NCBI GenBank assembly: GCA_949752735.1
Contig: OX457042.1
Span: forward strand, 58,236,797 to 58,300,796
Reading direction: 5' to 3'
DNA from: Lumbricus terrestris
Lineage: Eukaryota > Annelida > Clitellata > Crassiclitellata > Lumbricidae
Length of the DNA stretch: 64,000 nt
How positions within the stretch are numbered: the stretch's first letter is position 1; each line of letters opens with the position of its first letter. Below the pieces are notes generated by a model. It was not told where the DNA came from, ran no database searches, and was given only the letters and a program-made list of their open reading frames with translations. Position numbers and translations under genes: made by a program. Of the stretch, positions 11,735 through 23,728 are shown piece after piece.

Positions 11735-12613
11735 CCCTCATAGGGTCACGATTTTTCCCAACCGATTTTGGTCACCGGGGGGTAAAAAAATACCCCCACT
11801 GTGATTCGCATGATTCTCATGATAAACTCCGATTTTTAAGTATAAAACTAAAAGAAGTTATTTATAGAAGGTTCGAGGAATGCACTGGAACCAAAGTAAC
11901 ATATGCAGCACTGCAGGGAAATCAAAATGGCGGACAAAATGGCGGCCAGAATCTTAAATGGCTATAAGTGAAGTTATGTATGCAATGGAAACATGATTTC
12001 AGAGTCTAAATCAACATTATCGAGGTCAAGGGATGCAATGGAACCAATGTCACATATGTGGCACTGCACGAAAATCAAAATGGCGGACAAAATGGCGGCC
12101 AGAATATTAAAATGGCTATTAGTGAAGTCATATGTGCAATGGAAATATGATCTCAGGGTCTGAATCAGCATTTTCGAGGTCAAGGAATGCGATGGAACCA
12201 ATTTCACTTATATTGCACTGCAAGGAAACCACAATTGGGAAAAATGGCGGCCAGATTGCTGCAGACAATTTCATTTATTCATCCTAATTTTATGACACCA
12301 AAACGATTTCTATTATAGGCCTAATGTCCAGATACTGATAAGGAGACATTTTAACAGCAAGACACTCATGTGTACAGCATGCATAATGCTATGTTTAAAA
12401 ATTCCTGAGTAAAATAGCTAGGACGTGGTACATTCGCGTACTTTTTAGCTGATTTGGGTGCATGAATAACTAATGAAACTGGATGCATTCTGTGCATAAA
12501 ACATATTTAGGAAAAGTCATAGAAGCGATTTCTTAAACTATTTTCAGGGATTAAAATTTTCGTGAAAAACCGAGATGGGGGTATTTTTTTACCCCCCGGT
12601 GACCCTATAAGGG
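11735..12613. mobile_element. piggyBac-type MITE with internal ~153-bp repeats
   Basis: TTAA (11731-11734 and 12614-12617) flanks termini CCCTCATAGGGTCAC and GTGACCCTATAAGGG, continuing to CCGGGGGGTAAAAAAATACC, mirrored near 12570-12595. The left end carries a small internal duplication. The middle has about 2.5 tandem units of about 153 bp (11866-12250), each with AAAATGGCGGACAAAATGG and then CGGCCAGAAT. TTAA target and CCCT ends are piggyBac hallmarks. No transposase. Confidence 0.8.
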
Positions 12614-12658
12614 TTAATTTGAATATTTAGCAGATAATTTATAAGCAGGAACTTACTT

Positions 12659-13315
12659 TTGTACCTCACCTTAATCGTCTCAGTCGCTCCTGTTTCTATC
12701 AGCTGTGCCAGCTTCGCACTGTCGCTCGCTCTCTCTCAACTGGCGCTGCATCTACGTTTGTACATTCCTTTGTATCAGCTCGACTTGACTGCTTGTCCCT
12801 TTATGCTGTCTTACCATTTGGTTGGTTATCTTCTCTTGACCGTATTCCACGCGCTGCGGCACGCCTCATTGTTCAATTGCCCAAGTGTGGTCACGTTACA
12901 AATTACATTCTAGAGGTTCTGCATTGGCTCCCTGTTCGTCAGCGCATTGCATACAGAATCTCTTCCTTGATATGGCGATGCCAGGTAGGTCTTGCTCCAA
13001 CTTACCTACTTGATCTTTGTCGGTCTGTGTTAAGTACTTGGACTGGTCGGTCCCTACGCTCGGCTGATAGGGAAGTGCAGCAGCTCTTTGTCCCATTTGC
13101 TCGTACCTCCATCATGCAGAGTTGTGCATTTTCTGTGGTTGGCCCAGTGGTATGGAATGGAATGGAATGCCCTCCCACTTGAGCTGAGCCTGTTCTCTAT
13201 ATCACTCTGACACATTCTATAAGCACTTTGAAACTGTTCTGTTTGTCCGTACTGGGGTCGGGAGCGCCCCTGTGTAGTTTCCTTGAAGAGGCGCTATAAA
13301 AATAATTGAATGAAT
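12659..13315 (+). pseudogene. Jockey/CR1/L2-like LINE, 3' fragment
   Basis: Encodes the C-terminal region after the RT: LEVLHWLPVRQRIAYRISSL, IWRCQVGLAPTYLLDLC, SLRSADREVQQLFVPFARTS, FSVVGPVVWN. It ends with GGGAGCGCCCCTGTGTAG, GAGGCGCTATAAAAAT and (TGAA)n. Small frameshifts are present. 5'-truncated. Confidence 0.85.
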
Positions 13316-13616
13316 GAGTCATTCAATCAATACATGCAGAAACGGCATCTAATTCCAAACGGCCAAATTTTCAGTTACGTGGTTATTGCATATGAGGGCA
13401 GTTTTGATGTCGTAGGCCTATCTCCTTATCGTCCAATCAACGACGAGCTTTCTCTGGACAGACGACGATGCACTTTTAAACCGTGAGTGCAGTTACTGTA
13501 CTGGAGATACGGCAAAAGAAATTGGAAATTCGAAAAAATTCTGATAATGGACGTACGAAAGGTAGTTTTCGTTGAATATCTCTAAAACGACTTGTCGTAT
13601 CTCCTAACGATTAAAA

Positions 13617-15378
13617 GTGATGAAGGATAAACACGTATTTTTGGAGCGGCTGAATGCAAAGATCGAATCAATCCGGACCGCTACATCTACCTCTCCTTCG
13701 CCGGAATTCTCCACAACCGATGCTCGTCTTTCCGTCCTGAATGAGATAACGAGTCAAGAGTTACGATGTCTCATCCTCGCTGCTGCCCCGAAGACTTGTG
13801 AGCTGGACCCTGTACCCACGTTCCTCGTCCAGGAACTAATCGACGACCTCCTTCCGTTTCTTACCGTGCTCTGCAACCGGTCGATCCAGGAGGCTCATCT
13901 ACCTACGTCGCAGAATCGGTCCATCCTCCTTCCAGCCTTGAAGCGAGATGGACTTGACGCAAGCGACCCCACCAACTACCGTCCCATTGCTAATGTGACG
14001 TTCCTTTCGAAAATTTTAGAACGAATTGTTTGCAACCAACTTATCTCGTATTTAGATGGGAATGGGTTGCTACCTCCCCTACAATCGGGTTTTCGGAGAA
14101 ACCATTCTACTGAGACCCTGCTAGTCCGCCTCCTATCTGACTTCTATGGCGCCATGGACTGTGGCTATATAACACTTTTGGCTCTTTTTGATGTCAGCTC
14201 TGCTTTCGACTCTGTCGACCATGCGATCCTTCTTCAGCGCCTTTCTGTCTCTTTTGGGCTTACTGATAAACCCCTGGAATGGCTACGATCTTTCCTTACC
14301 TTAAACTGTTTGATATCTGGCTCAACTAGGTCTCGGTGGGTCCCTGCCATCTTTGGTGTGCCACAGGGATCGGTTCTGGGCCCTTTGCTTTACATTCTGT
14401 ACACGTCAGATGTTAGCTCCCTACTGAGGGTAGGCCTATGTGGACTCTCACATCAGCTATATGCTGATGACATCCAAGCATATGTTCCCTGCCGTGCAAC
14501 TGATGCAGTTTACTCTGTTGGGCTGATGTGCTCTGCCATTGATGCCCTTTCTGACTGGATGGCTTCGAATCGTTTGCTGTTGAATCCATCCAAAACCCAA
14601 TTCATTTGGCTTGGCGGTCGTAGACAGTTGACTAGTCTAGACATGCATCTTTTGACTCAGACATTCCCCCATATTGCATTCTCTCATACCGTCCGCGATT
14701 TTGGAGTGACACTTGACCAAGAACTCAGTTTCTCACAACATGTTAACCTAGTAACGCGAAGCTGCTATTACCAGCTCCGCCAGTTGCGTGTTGTCATGCG
14801 GTCCCTATCTCATGATGCCGCTGTGGTCCTTGTCCACGCCTTCGTAACTAGCAGAATAATCATTGCTGCTCAATCCTTGCTGGTCACCCATCTAGCTTAA
14901 TAGGGCGTCTTGACCGGGTCATGCGCTCTGCTGCTCGGCTTATTGGTCTTATATCCCAAAATTTGCCCCAATTTCTGCCTACATGCGTGATGTTCTGCAC
15001 TGGCTTCCAGTCTCGCAGCGCATCTCGTACAGGATAGCAGCACTTGTCTGGCGGTCCTTAATTGGTAGTGCTCCTTCATACTTATCTGATCTATGTCGCC
15101 CTGTCTCTGTCGTAGCCTCCCGTAGAACTTTACGCTCTTCGGCCAATGGGGAGCTGCTGGTCCCTCGAACCCGCTCTGCTACCAGACAGCGTCGAGCCTT
15201 CTCGGTTGTTGGCCCGTCCACATGGAATGGGCTCCCGCTTGCACTACGCTTACTACCTCGGAATAATTTGCCTGCTTTCTACAAGTTGCTCAAGACCCAT
15301 TTTTTTAGCTGTGGCTGGACTGGGAGCGCCTCTGAGTAGGCTTCTTGAAGGGGCGCTATATAAGTTTTCGGAATGAAT
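13617..15378 (+). pseudogene. Jockey/CR1/L2-like LINE with near-intact reverse transcriptase
   Basis: An open frame 13617-14900 (427 aa) contains RT motifs in order: NYRPIANVTFLSKILERIV, QSGFRRNHSTETLL, ALFDVSSAFDSVDH (motif A), GVPQGSVLGPLLYILYT (motif B) and HQLYADDIQAY (motif C, catalytic YADD). A frameshift follows at about 14880-14980. The C-terminal region resumes at 14983-15339 (MRDVLHWLPVSQRISYRIAA, FSVVGPSTWNGLP). The 3' UTR ends GGGAGCGCCTCTGAGTAG, GGGGCGCTATATAAG and (TGAA)n. The endonuclease is missing, so the copy is 5'-truncated and dead. Confidence 0.9.
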
Positions 15379-15574
15379 GAATGAATGAATGAATATTTGC
15401 TATAAATTGGTTCTAGGATAAAAATAATGTCCCTGGACAAAAAGTACCCGGACAAAATGTCTCTGGGCAAAAAGTCCCCGGATAAAATGTCCCCGGACAA
15501 AATGTTCTCGGACAAAATGTACCCTGACAAAAAGTCCCTGGATAAAGAAGTCCCCGGTCAAATAAACCCTTTAA

Positions 15575-16560
15575 AGAACATAAAATCGCATGTTCTTTTA
15601 CGAGTGCCTCTGTATTTCGACAGCAGTTAAAAGAATTATTGTCAGTATTATTAGATCTATAAATCTTCTATTTAGGCCATATGCATTTTGTAAATGTTTA
15701 GTGTATGTAATTCCGATCAAACAAACGGCATGATTGGAAATTTAAAAAAATAGCGAATACATAATAAAAGACAATAAGTGTCAAAATATATTACAATAAT
15801 AATGATTATTAAACGTAAAAAATTAACCACTTTAGTACAACCAAGCAAACATTTGTGGGCGACTGAAAAGAAACGTAGTAACTCTTTGCGGGGTGCCAGG
15901 ACTCCCAGGGCTGTGAACACGATATTCCTGGGCGATAATGTGGCTTCCACGACCCGGACGCTACATGTTCACGGGTCCACTTATCCGTCTGAAGCCACAC
16001 GAGTCACAGCCCTGTCTACATTCAGTGCTCAACTTTTGTTTACCGTATCCATATTCGCAGTCCCTGTCTAGAAGTCCAGGGCCAATCGCTTCTGTAAGAG
16101 AGAAAACACTATTGAACTCTGTGTCGGAGTCCGACTCTGCCTCTTTCGTGGTGATCGAGTTGGCAGAGCGTGACAACAAGTCCACTCTTTCTGGGGATAA
16201 GGGGAAAGTGTAACAAAACGCCAAGGGTGGTTGGTTGGGAGTTGCGCAGTGGCAAGGACGCCAGTGACTGGTTGGTCATCCACCAAACACCACGTGAGCT
16301 CCCGGGCACCCGATGGGTCTGCACTCCTGCGATCCATAATGAGAAGAAACGCTGCTGTTGTTCTAGGCTTGATGTCATCAACTGGTTAATGTCTATCTGG
16401 GAGTGTCGTGTGTCTCTGGATTGGTGAGAGGCTCTACATCATGCATCATTTTGCTTCCCACGCAGGCTTGTAGTGAGTGCTGCAGATGAGACTCTCCTGT
16501 CGTGCCGTGTGCTAATGTGCTTTACGAACATGTTTCGACACTATTATACTTGGTCGATGG
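15575..16560. other. Interior of fold-back element, no gene recognised
   Basis: Several overlapping short frames on both strands, none with a recognisable motif. The block is less AT-rich than the flanks around 15900-16500. I see no splice-linked gene. Confidence 0.4.
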
Positions 16561-16570
16561 CACCGGGTGT

Positions 16571-17116
16571 CTACATGTGAAACCTGGACACCGACTTAAT
16601 GACATGGCAATACTCGTTTCGGACCAAGTACCGACGTCTGTTCAGCGCGGTCGACAAAAAAGGGAATGAGTCATTGGTCTCGATTGCCTGCTGAACGCCA
16701 GTCAGCTCGGCTAGGCAAGCCGCTGCAAGTCTTCCCTCAGGAATCGTCAGCATGCATTCAAGTCTATCACGCTTGATAACTGGAACCAGTATGGTATTTT
16801 CTGTGCTGGAGGTAGACAGTCTTCTTGAAAAGATCGGTTGCAAATGACAGTCAGGAACGGAAGTAGTACATCCAGAGATTCTTGTAGAAGGAACGTCGGC
16901 AAGTGGTCGAGTTCGCACCGAGTGATACAAGCGCCAAACTGCAGACAGCAGCTGCGAGCGTGACAAGAAGTTAGCAACTAAGGAACATGAAAAACTTATT
17001 GTCAAAAATCGATCTCTCATTATTAGAACAGCAATGCCAATGCCAAGTAGCAAGCTCTCGACACTTTTCAGCTGTGCCAAGAAACTAAAGACATGTTTTG
17101 CACGGCAAGCTCCCAC
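16571..17116 (-). pseudogene. Jockey/CR1/L2-like LINE fragment (RT N-terminal region)
   Basis: Minus-strand frames read CELDHLPTFLLQESLDVLLP, then FLTVICNRSFQEDCLPPAQK and, in the neighbouring frame, VIKRDRLECML. This parallels CELDPVPTFLVQELIDDLLP and the following residues in the copy at 13617-14900. Frameshifted and lacking the catalytic core. Confidence 0.75.
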
Positions 17117-17816
17117 CCCAGTATAGGCACGGTCTACATCCTGGTGCTAACGATCGATAAATAAGTTGTCGGCTGGTCGATTGCCCCCCCCCCCCCCGAA
17201 AACATTCGTGATTGGGATTTAACAAACGAGCCGGACCACACAATTTCAAATATGCTTAAAATAAATCAAAAACAGATTCAATAAATACTGTTTAGTCTCC
17301 TTGGTGAACATGTGCATTTCTGACGCACAAATTAGAATATTTGTTTATCAAAATCTCGTGAACAAAACTGCAGTCTGCAATTGGTTGGTTAAGTTGGTTA
17401 ATGAAGAATATTCTGTTCTATTGAAAAACAATAAAGCATTCACGTACATTTGGAAAAGCCAGTTCCATGTCAGTTCTTCTTGTCAATGTAGGCAACCTGC
17501 TGGTAGGCACCCCATGCGCTGGGTTCTAGTAGCCTGCTCTTTTTCTACAGACATTTTATCCTGGGACTTCTCGTCCGGGGACATTTTATCCGAGGACTTT
17601 TTGTCCAGGGACATTTTATCCAGGGAACATTTTTTGTCCGGAGACATTTTATCCGGGGACATTTTGTCCGGGTACATTTTATCTCGGGACCTTTTCTCCA
17701 TGTACATTTTATCCAGGGACATTTTGTCCGGGGACGTTTTTTCCGGGGAATATTTGTCCATGACAATTTGTCCGGAACATTTTGTCCGGAGACATTTTAT
17801 CTGTCCACGGGGAACC

Positions 17817-18345
17817 CATTTCTAACATGGTCAACCAGAGTTTGTTATATTGTATCATGTCGAACGCTTTTGTGAAGTCAATGAAGCAGAAATATAGCGT
17901 TTGGTTCCTTTCCCTTTTCCAGAATTATTTGGAGGTTTGTCATTTGGTCATGTGTGCTTCCTAGGTCTGAAACCTGCTTGTTTCTGGGCGATCCCACTTT
18001 CAAGTTCGGGTTGTATCCGTTCTAGTATCACTAGAAAACAAGAAAGAAAAAGAGGCAACAGCAGGTCCGTCTTCCAAACCGTAAAGAGGCTCACCAAATC
18101 GTTCACTCTGCGCATACAGCCATTAAAGACAACGTAGGGACAACAGTTGTGGACCCGAAGGTGAATGGACGATGAAAGAATGCTGCGAGGAGTTGTATGA
18201 CGATGTGAACGATCACACAGAAATAGATGGTCAAAAAAGGGAACCACCACCTTTGAAGGAAGAAATCAGGCGAGCTTTGTTAAAATCAGCTACGAGAAAG
18301 GCACCAGACCCAGATGCAACAGCCGCTTCCTCTCCAAAGCCGGTC
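17817..18345. pseudogene. Rearranged RTE-type LINE fragment (inverted junction), copy 1
   Basis: Left part (17817-18020) is antisense RT: RIQPELESGIAQKQAGFRPR (fingers) and LYFCFIDFTKAFDM (motif A). Right part (18020-18345) is sense: ECCEELYDDVNDHTEIDGQ, then REPPPLKEEIRRALLKSA and a KAPDPDA-like stretch, which lies upstream of motif A in the intact protein. The junction is near CTAGTATCACTAG. The copy at 27305-27832 has the same junction and ends. Confidence 0.7.
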
Positions 18346-18384
18346 ATCCCTATCCGATTTGAATTTTATCTCATTCCTTATTTC

Positions 18385-19572
18385 CAAAGCTCGAGGGTAC
18401 GTACCATACGTATTCTATTTTGTGAAAGATACGTACGTATTTTAACGTACCCTATTTTAGGGTACGTAAACAATAATAAAATACGTTAGGCTCGTTAGCC
18501 TCGTCATTGTTCCTTATAAGAATGTTCAATATAATTTAACCAAACAATCACAGTCAAGTATAATAAACTCGATAGGCCTAATTTCGACTAATAGGCCTAC
18601 AGCGTAGAGAATTGCTGCAATGCTATATCGTAGGTCTATGTTTATCCAGCATACATTGCACTTAATGCACTAAATAATGTCAGTTAGTCGACTCAGTTCA
18701 GCTGCAGAAGTCCAACTCCAAGGAAAAGGTTGAACAGCTGCATTAAATCTTAAATATATCTCTCAAAGTTTGTCCTTCCGTTTGTTTGTATGTTCGTATT
18801 TCCGGATGTATTTTGACTCATCGTCCCAGAAAAGGCTCGGAAATGACAGAGTGTCGGTTTACCAAAAAATTTGCAATTGATTCTTGCCCTAATTTTAAGG
18901 TCAACGCGACTATTTGCAGCTCTCAATTCACTTTAAAACCCGAGATATTAGCGTTTTAATCAATTTAATCAGCTACGTTGCTGCATTAGTAAAGAGACGA
19001 CAGTCCGCATGACGTCATTCACGCACAATTATTTCCGTTTATCAACAATCCGGTTGACACACCGAAACCGGTTACAGTGTACTATTATGCACAAGAACGC
19101 AGATCACAGAAATATTAATTATACTAATAGAACAGACAGCCTGCAATATATGTATTAGGTCACAGTCAGCACACACACTCGGGCCATGTTTGGCTTTTTG
19201 GGGAAGCGGAGATGGGGTGGAGGGGTGGCGAAAACCCGAAATTTAGCAGTCAACGCTGGGTACCCCAGAGGAGTAGTGTTGAAAACCATAAATTTCCTGG
19301 GCAACGCCGGGTCCCACATCTAGTTAATTACCGGTATATCACAAGAATTTATGGAATTAAATTTACTGTTGCGCTACCGGAAATACAGATTTCATCGACG
19401 CATACTGTTGACTGCATGTATACGTACAAGTAGGCTATGAGTCGCCGAGTAAGCCACAAATAAAATTTTCGTGCACATGTATGGTACGTACCATACGCGT
19501 ATTGTATTTTTTGAAAGGTACGTACGTATTTTAACGTATTCTATTTTAGGGTACGCGTACCCTCGAGCTTTG
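18385..19572. mobile_element. hAT-like element with 8-bp TSD CTTATTTC
   Basis: Ends CAAAGCTCGAGGGTACG and CGTACCCTCGAGCTTTG are flanked by identical CTTATTTC at 18377-18384 and 19573-19580. Both subterminal 95-bp blocks carry TACGTACGTATTTTAACG in the same orientation. A Helitron (about 18751-19322) sits inside. No transposase is visible. Confidence 0.8.
18751..19322 (+). mobile_element. Non-autonomous Helitron
   Basis: The 5' part has TCTCTCAAAGTTTGTCCTTC and GTTTGTTTGTATGTTCG. The 3' end has the hairpin-forming GGGCAACGCCGGGT and finishes CATCTAG before T (Helitron CTRRT). It is nested in the hAT-like element 18385-19572. No Rep/helicase coding sequence. Confidence 0.65.
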
Positions 19573-19677
19573 CTTATTTCCATTCCTCAGCAGACGACGG
19601 TTCGCATGACATCTTATCCTGACGTCATTCTCGCCTCTCGTAGAATTAGCCAGTTTATTCATAGGCGCTCTGAATGT

Positions 19678-20075
19678 ACAGGGTGCGCCAAAAAAGACCC
19701 CTCCTAGGTTTTTCCACAATATCTTGGCCAAAAGTAAGAATTTCAAAATGAAATTTTACAGTCTTGAAGACAATTCATATTTACATATGATGGCCAGATT
19801 TCATCAAAATATTTCACACAAAGCAAAAGTTATGCCACTTTTAGGGAAGCCACCCACCGTTTTTTGACGATTCAAAAACGTAACGCAACAAAAAGTAGGT
19901 TTTTGCCAATATTTTGGCCAAAAGTAAGAATTTCAAAATTAAATTTCACAGCCTGATAGAAAATTCATATTTACACATGATGACCGAAGTTTCATCAAAA
20001 TATTTCAAACAGAACAAAAGTTATATCACTTTTAGTGAGACCACCCTCGGTTTTTTGGATGATTCAAAATGTTAA
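19678..20075 (+). repeat. Two tandem units of about 180 bp
   Basis: TTGGCCAAAAGTAAGAATTT, TTCATATTTACA and TTTCATCAAAATATTTCA occur twice (about 19725-19880 and 19912-20070). The left edge begins CAGGGTGCGCCAAAAAAGAC. Unclassified repeat. Confidence 0.6.
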
Positions 20076-20084
20076 CAACATGAT

Positions 20085-20312
20085 GAAGGGGCGCGATGGT
20101 GTATGGGTATGTTTGTTGACGTGGAGCCGGAAGGTTGGGGGTTCGAATCCTCATCAAGCCGCTGCATAGGAACCCGAGCAAGTCCTTCACACACAGTAAT
20201 TGCTCATGCGGTTTGGCGTGAAACCCCGATTCAGTGTCCGCGCTGTAGTCGGGTCAACTCTGCGTAGTTTGGTCTTGAGGGGCGTTATAGCAAGTGCTAA
20301 TACATAAAATTA
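20085..20312 (+). repeat. tRNA-derived SINE with LINE-like 3' tail
   Basis: GCGCGATGGTGTATGGGTA (box A region) and GGGTTCGAATCC (box B) form a tRNA-like head. The body has TTTGGCGTGAAACCCCGATT and the 3' end is a decayed GGGAGCGCCTC/GGGGCGCTATA tail like the LINE at 13617-15378. It sits where unit B's exon 2 would be expected. Confidence 0.75.
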
Positions 20313-20321
20313 TGTAGAAAC

Positions 20322-20935
20322 ATACGATGAACTTGATGGTCTTATTTGAAACGGCATTTGACTGACTTTCATAAAGAAGGAATATGGCGCAATATTCGAG
20401 GGATGAGAGTGACCTCTAAGCTGGCTGCTCTACGGGTCGCCAAGTCCCCAGTTGGTGATTAATGGACAATGACAAGGCAGGCACAAAAAGCGATTAAGTG
20501 ACGTTGAGCCGAGAGTATAATTGTATGTAAATTAGATCTTCTAGTTATGGCATTTTGTGAAACGTACGTAGCCTACTAAACCTATGTGTATTATCTGTAA
20601 TCGCAGCATACATCGTAAAGCACGTTCCTATATAGCATTCCAAAATCAAGGAGTGATAGACCGAGTCTTGCGCTCTGCATCCCGTCTAATTGGACAAGTT
20701 CCTAAATTTGGTCACGAACTCCAACTATGAACAATCTAGGCTTTTACCCTGTGGGCCCAGTGGTCTGGAATTGCTCAAACGTCTGCTCCTTTGCAATGTT
20801 ACTGAGACATTTTATTCGACTCAAAACTGGCTTTTGCCGTGCTAGAGTCGGGAGAGCCTCTGAGTAGTCTGTAGAGAGGCTATAGAGCATAGTAATTCTT
20901 GATTGATTGAATGAATGAATGACATTCAATATCGT
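20322..20935 (+). other. Conserved upstream block plus LINE tail before unit B exon 3
   Basis: 20322-20640 matches the sequence following exon 2 in units C and D (for example CCCCAGTTGGTGATTAATGG, and the CTTCTAG followed by TATGGCATTTTG segment). 20650-20930 is a LINE 3' relic ending in (TGAA)n. Exons 1 and 2 are not found between 11.7 and 20.3 kb. Confidence 0.55.
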
Positions 20936-20971
20936 CTTCTAGTATTAACGTTGCATATTTTGTTATTTCAG

Positions 20972-21158
20972 TTGCATAATCTTCCACTGGAGGTGTTGGA
21001 CATGATCTTACAAAAGTCCTATCTGCATTGGATATTGTATTCACCAATAAAGAATAGAGACGAAGATGTTATTAGATCGCTTATGTCAGTCGACGTTTGC
21101 TTCAATCAAAGAATCATCAGAAAACGATTCAAGAGGTCAATCTGGCGTTTCTTCAAAG
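20972..21158 (+). CDS. Unit B exon 3: F-box-like domain
   Basis: A 187-nt exon, acceptor GTTATTTCAG, donor AAAG/GTAAGG. Starts LHNLPLEVLDMILQKSYLHW and ends RSIWRFFK. Same length and phases as in A, C and D. The LP-x-E core, second helix (SLMSVDVCFNQ) and Trp are kept. Confidence 0.75.
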
Positions 21159-21972
21159 GTAAGGTTCATTCCAAGGATACCAACAGTTGTCGAACTTAGT
21201 TCTCTCGATCTCAAGACTTGCACAGACATTTTGAAACAAATATAATCTAAAACTTTCAGAGTGTCATCATCGTCCCCATTGTTACCATGGTTAGTTATCA
21301 ACGGTGCATTTTAGGTACCTCACAAAAGCACCCCCTTCAGGCTACATGGAGGCAAAGTTTCTCGTGCATTGGTCGGATATGTCGGCTTCCACCGTTCTTG
21401 TCCATTTGTGGCGAGAGCGTCCAGGTCTTTTCCAATATCTCGAAGAACCGGAAAGCATTACTCGTTTGGTCTTACTTCGCTCATCCAGGGCTTTTTTAAT
21501 GTGCAGTTCTACACAAAATGTGCAGTTGTAATTGGATTCGTGCACTTGTAGAAGCACTTCTGTCACAAGTTCTGTGCAGTTAAAACCAGTGTCCGTGCTT
21601 GTTACAAGTCCTTCGGTGCTTGCCTATCCTGAATGCACGGTATCATCCTGAAGTGCCACCACTGGCAAGGATCGAACCTTCTCTCCGGTTCCTTGATGCG
21701 CGTTCAGGTCTGTGCTCGGTATGCGGACGTTTCGTCAACGGACAATTCATCACGTGGACGATTCTATGGCATTTGCAATTAGTAGGCCAGGCCGCCAGGC
21801 AGTTCTGTCTTCTTTTTCCAGTTGAATAAATTTCGTTTCTAATTTAATTTCCATTCACTAAAGAGTTCGGACAAATATTTCGCAAATTATGAATTATTCT
21901 TTTGTACATGTAGGCTAATCTAACAAAGCTGTGATGCCATTCAAAGGTAATGATGGTTTAAACGTCTTTTAG
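21159..21972 (+). other. Intron 3 of unit B
   Basis: About 0.8 kb, no mobile element recognised. 21240-21830 is recognisably homologous to 56395-56960 in unit D (for example ACGGTGCATTTTAGGTACCT versus ACGGTGCATTTTGAGTACCT). Non-coding. Confidence 0.6.
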
Positions 21973-22260
21973 ATTTCCATGGAAAAACCAAGCAAAGATC
22001 TTCAATCATAAGAAATAACAGAAACTATCTCTTAGAAAATATTCAACCAAATGATGAATTAATTTCTTCGCTGTTGCGTCACAACTGCATAATGCAAGAA
22101 CAAAGTCACTTCATTCAACGACAGAATTCAACACAAGATAAGAACTCCGAGCTCCTGTACGTCGCGGAATCTTTCGACGAAACAAAGTTTTCAAACTTCG
22201 TCAAATGTCTTCGACAAACCAACCAGAAGACACTGACAAGGATCATAGAAAATGGAAGAG
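21973..22260 (+). CDS. Unit B exon 4: CARD
   Basis: A 288-nt exon in phase 1/1, acceptor TCTTTTAG. Reads HGKTKQRSSIIRNNRNYLLE, then NIQPNDELISSLL, CIMQEQSHFIQRQNSTQDKN, SELLYVAESFDETKFSNFVK and CLRQTNQKTLTRIIENG. All CARD helices are present without breaks. Confidence 0.85.
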
Positions 22261-22557
22261 GTGAAAAGTATAAACCTTATTTAAAGACCAATTATTTACA
22301 CATAACTGTTGTAACACATGCTTCATAATAATAATAGTAATAATAATGAGTGGAACTTTCATCGTGACATAATGGAACAAAACGTGGCCGTCCCAGACAA
22401 CACTAGCTGTGTAGGCCTACTGAAATTTATATTGTTATTATTATTGCTATTTTCATTCTTGTTATTATTCTTATAGTACTGAAGTATATAATTGTCGTTA
22501 TTTTTATTAGTCTTATTCTTATTATTTTTATTATTATTATCACTGTATTAATTGTAG

Positions 22558-22664
<107 letters not shown>

Positions 22665-23288
22665 CACCATAATTACAGTTATTTTTTGGTAGAGTAATAA
22701 TAATTATATTGATTATTATTGTTATTACTTTTTACTAGTCTTATTGTTGTTGTTGCTGCTGCTGTTAATAATAATTACCGGTAATATTTCAAACTTGGAC
22801 GTGCGCTTTCAGGCTTAGCATAGTATTCCTTTTCTGACTGTTCTTGCCACTTCTTTTTTCCAGCTGAGAAAAAATAATTATCATCTACAAGTTATTTATC
22901 TCAAACATCCAGTAAAAATTTAAGTTTTGTGCAATTATTTTGCTCTGCTTAATTCAATGACTCTTATTTCTTTGCTGTTCTTTGATCTTTACCACCACGT
23001 GTTCCGTTCATTGTCGAAATAAATATATCGGTGTATAGGCTTTGCGTTTTAGGCCTAATAGCCTACTGTTATTCATGAATTGGCCGTTATGAATAGATTG
23101 AATACACTACCTGAGTAACAATGACATTTTATTTCAAGAGCATGATACTAATTTTTGCTCAAATTAGACGAAACTTAATTTCGGTAACGTGTCTTCATTC
23201 TAAAATTATTATTTTAAGTTTGGCTGAAGTTTCGAAACCTGTGTCTGAGCAGTTTTGCTGAAAATTATTTTCAAAACATTGCTTTTAG

Positions 23289-23639
23289 GTACAACAAAAA
23301 TTGAGCTGCAATTTCGAGGTGCAAAGTGTACACCGTTAATAATTGAACCACAACTGCTTCATCAGAAAATCGAAGATCTTCGAAGCAAAACAAAACCACG
23401 GTCACATGAAACTGACAAAATCATCAGTCAACTGAAGGACGTAGGAATAGAAATCCTCAACTCTCGGTTGGATAGACAGACTGTAGTCGTTTGGATCTGG
23501 TGCCGTTCACAATCAGCCCTTCAACATATTCAAAAGTTGTATGAATCTAATGACATGAGAGATGTTTTCGTTGAAACTTTTCAAACTCCGATTTCAATGG
23601 TAATCAGCGTCGATAGAAATCAATTCAAGAAAACCATTG
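23289..23639 (+). CDS. Unit B exon 5: helical segment plus TRADD-N-like domain
   Basis: A 351-nt exon (two codons shorter than in A), entry and exit phase 1. Contains HQKIEDLRSKTKPRSHETDK, RQTVVVWIWCRSQSALQHIQ, LYESNDMRDVFVETFQTP and SMVISVDRNQFKKTI. The donor used for the model is ATTG/GCAAGTATTT, as in A. Reading through would add only a few codons to a stop. Confidence 0.65.
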
Positions 23640-23728
23640 GCAAGTATTTCTGAACGCTTTCGTCATAAAGGAAAATATCTGGAACATGCAATCAACACCA
23701 CGATTGATCTTTGATTATTAATTAACTG

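Larger units (their letters stand above)
15409..17816. mobile_element. Fold-back element with minisatellite arms (GTCCCCGGACAAAAT type)
   Basis: The left arm (15425-15560) is a run of about 15-16-bp units such as GTCCCCGGACAAAAT. The right arm (17548-17805) is the same unit in reverse orientation. Outermost ends are GGTTCTAGGATAAAA and, reverse complemented, GGTTCCCCGTGGACAG. No TSD is visible. The interior includes an antisense LINE fragment and unassigned sequence. It may be one element with later insertions or two related arms; moderate certainty. Confidence 0.5.

Noticed and set aside
15961..16427. Overlapping ORFs of 85-91 aa on both strands
   Set aside because: No motif, no splice context and mutual overlap; likely chance frames in less AT-rich sequence.
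17540..17805. CRISPR array
   Set aside because: Short degenerate units without unique spacers in an animal genome; it is a minisatellite arm.
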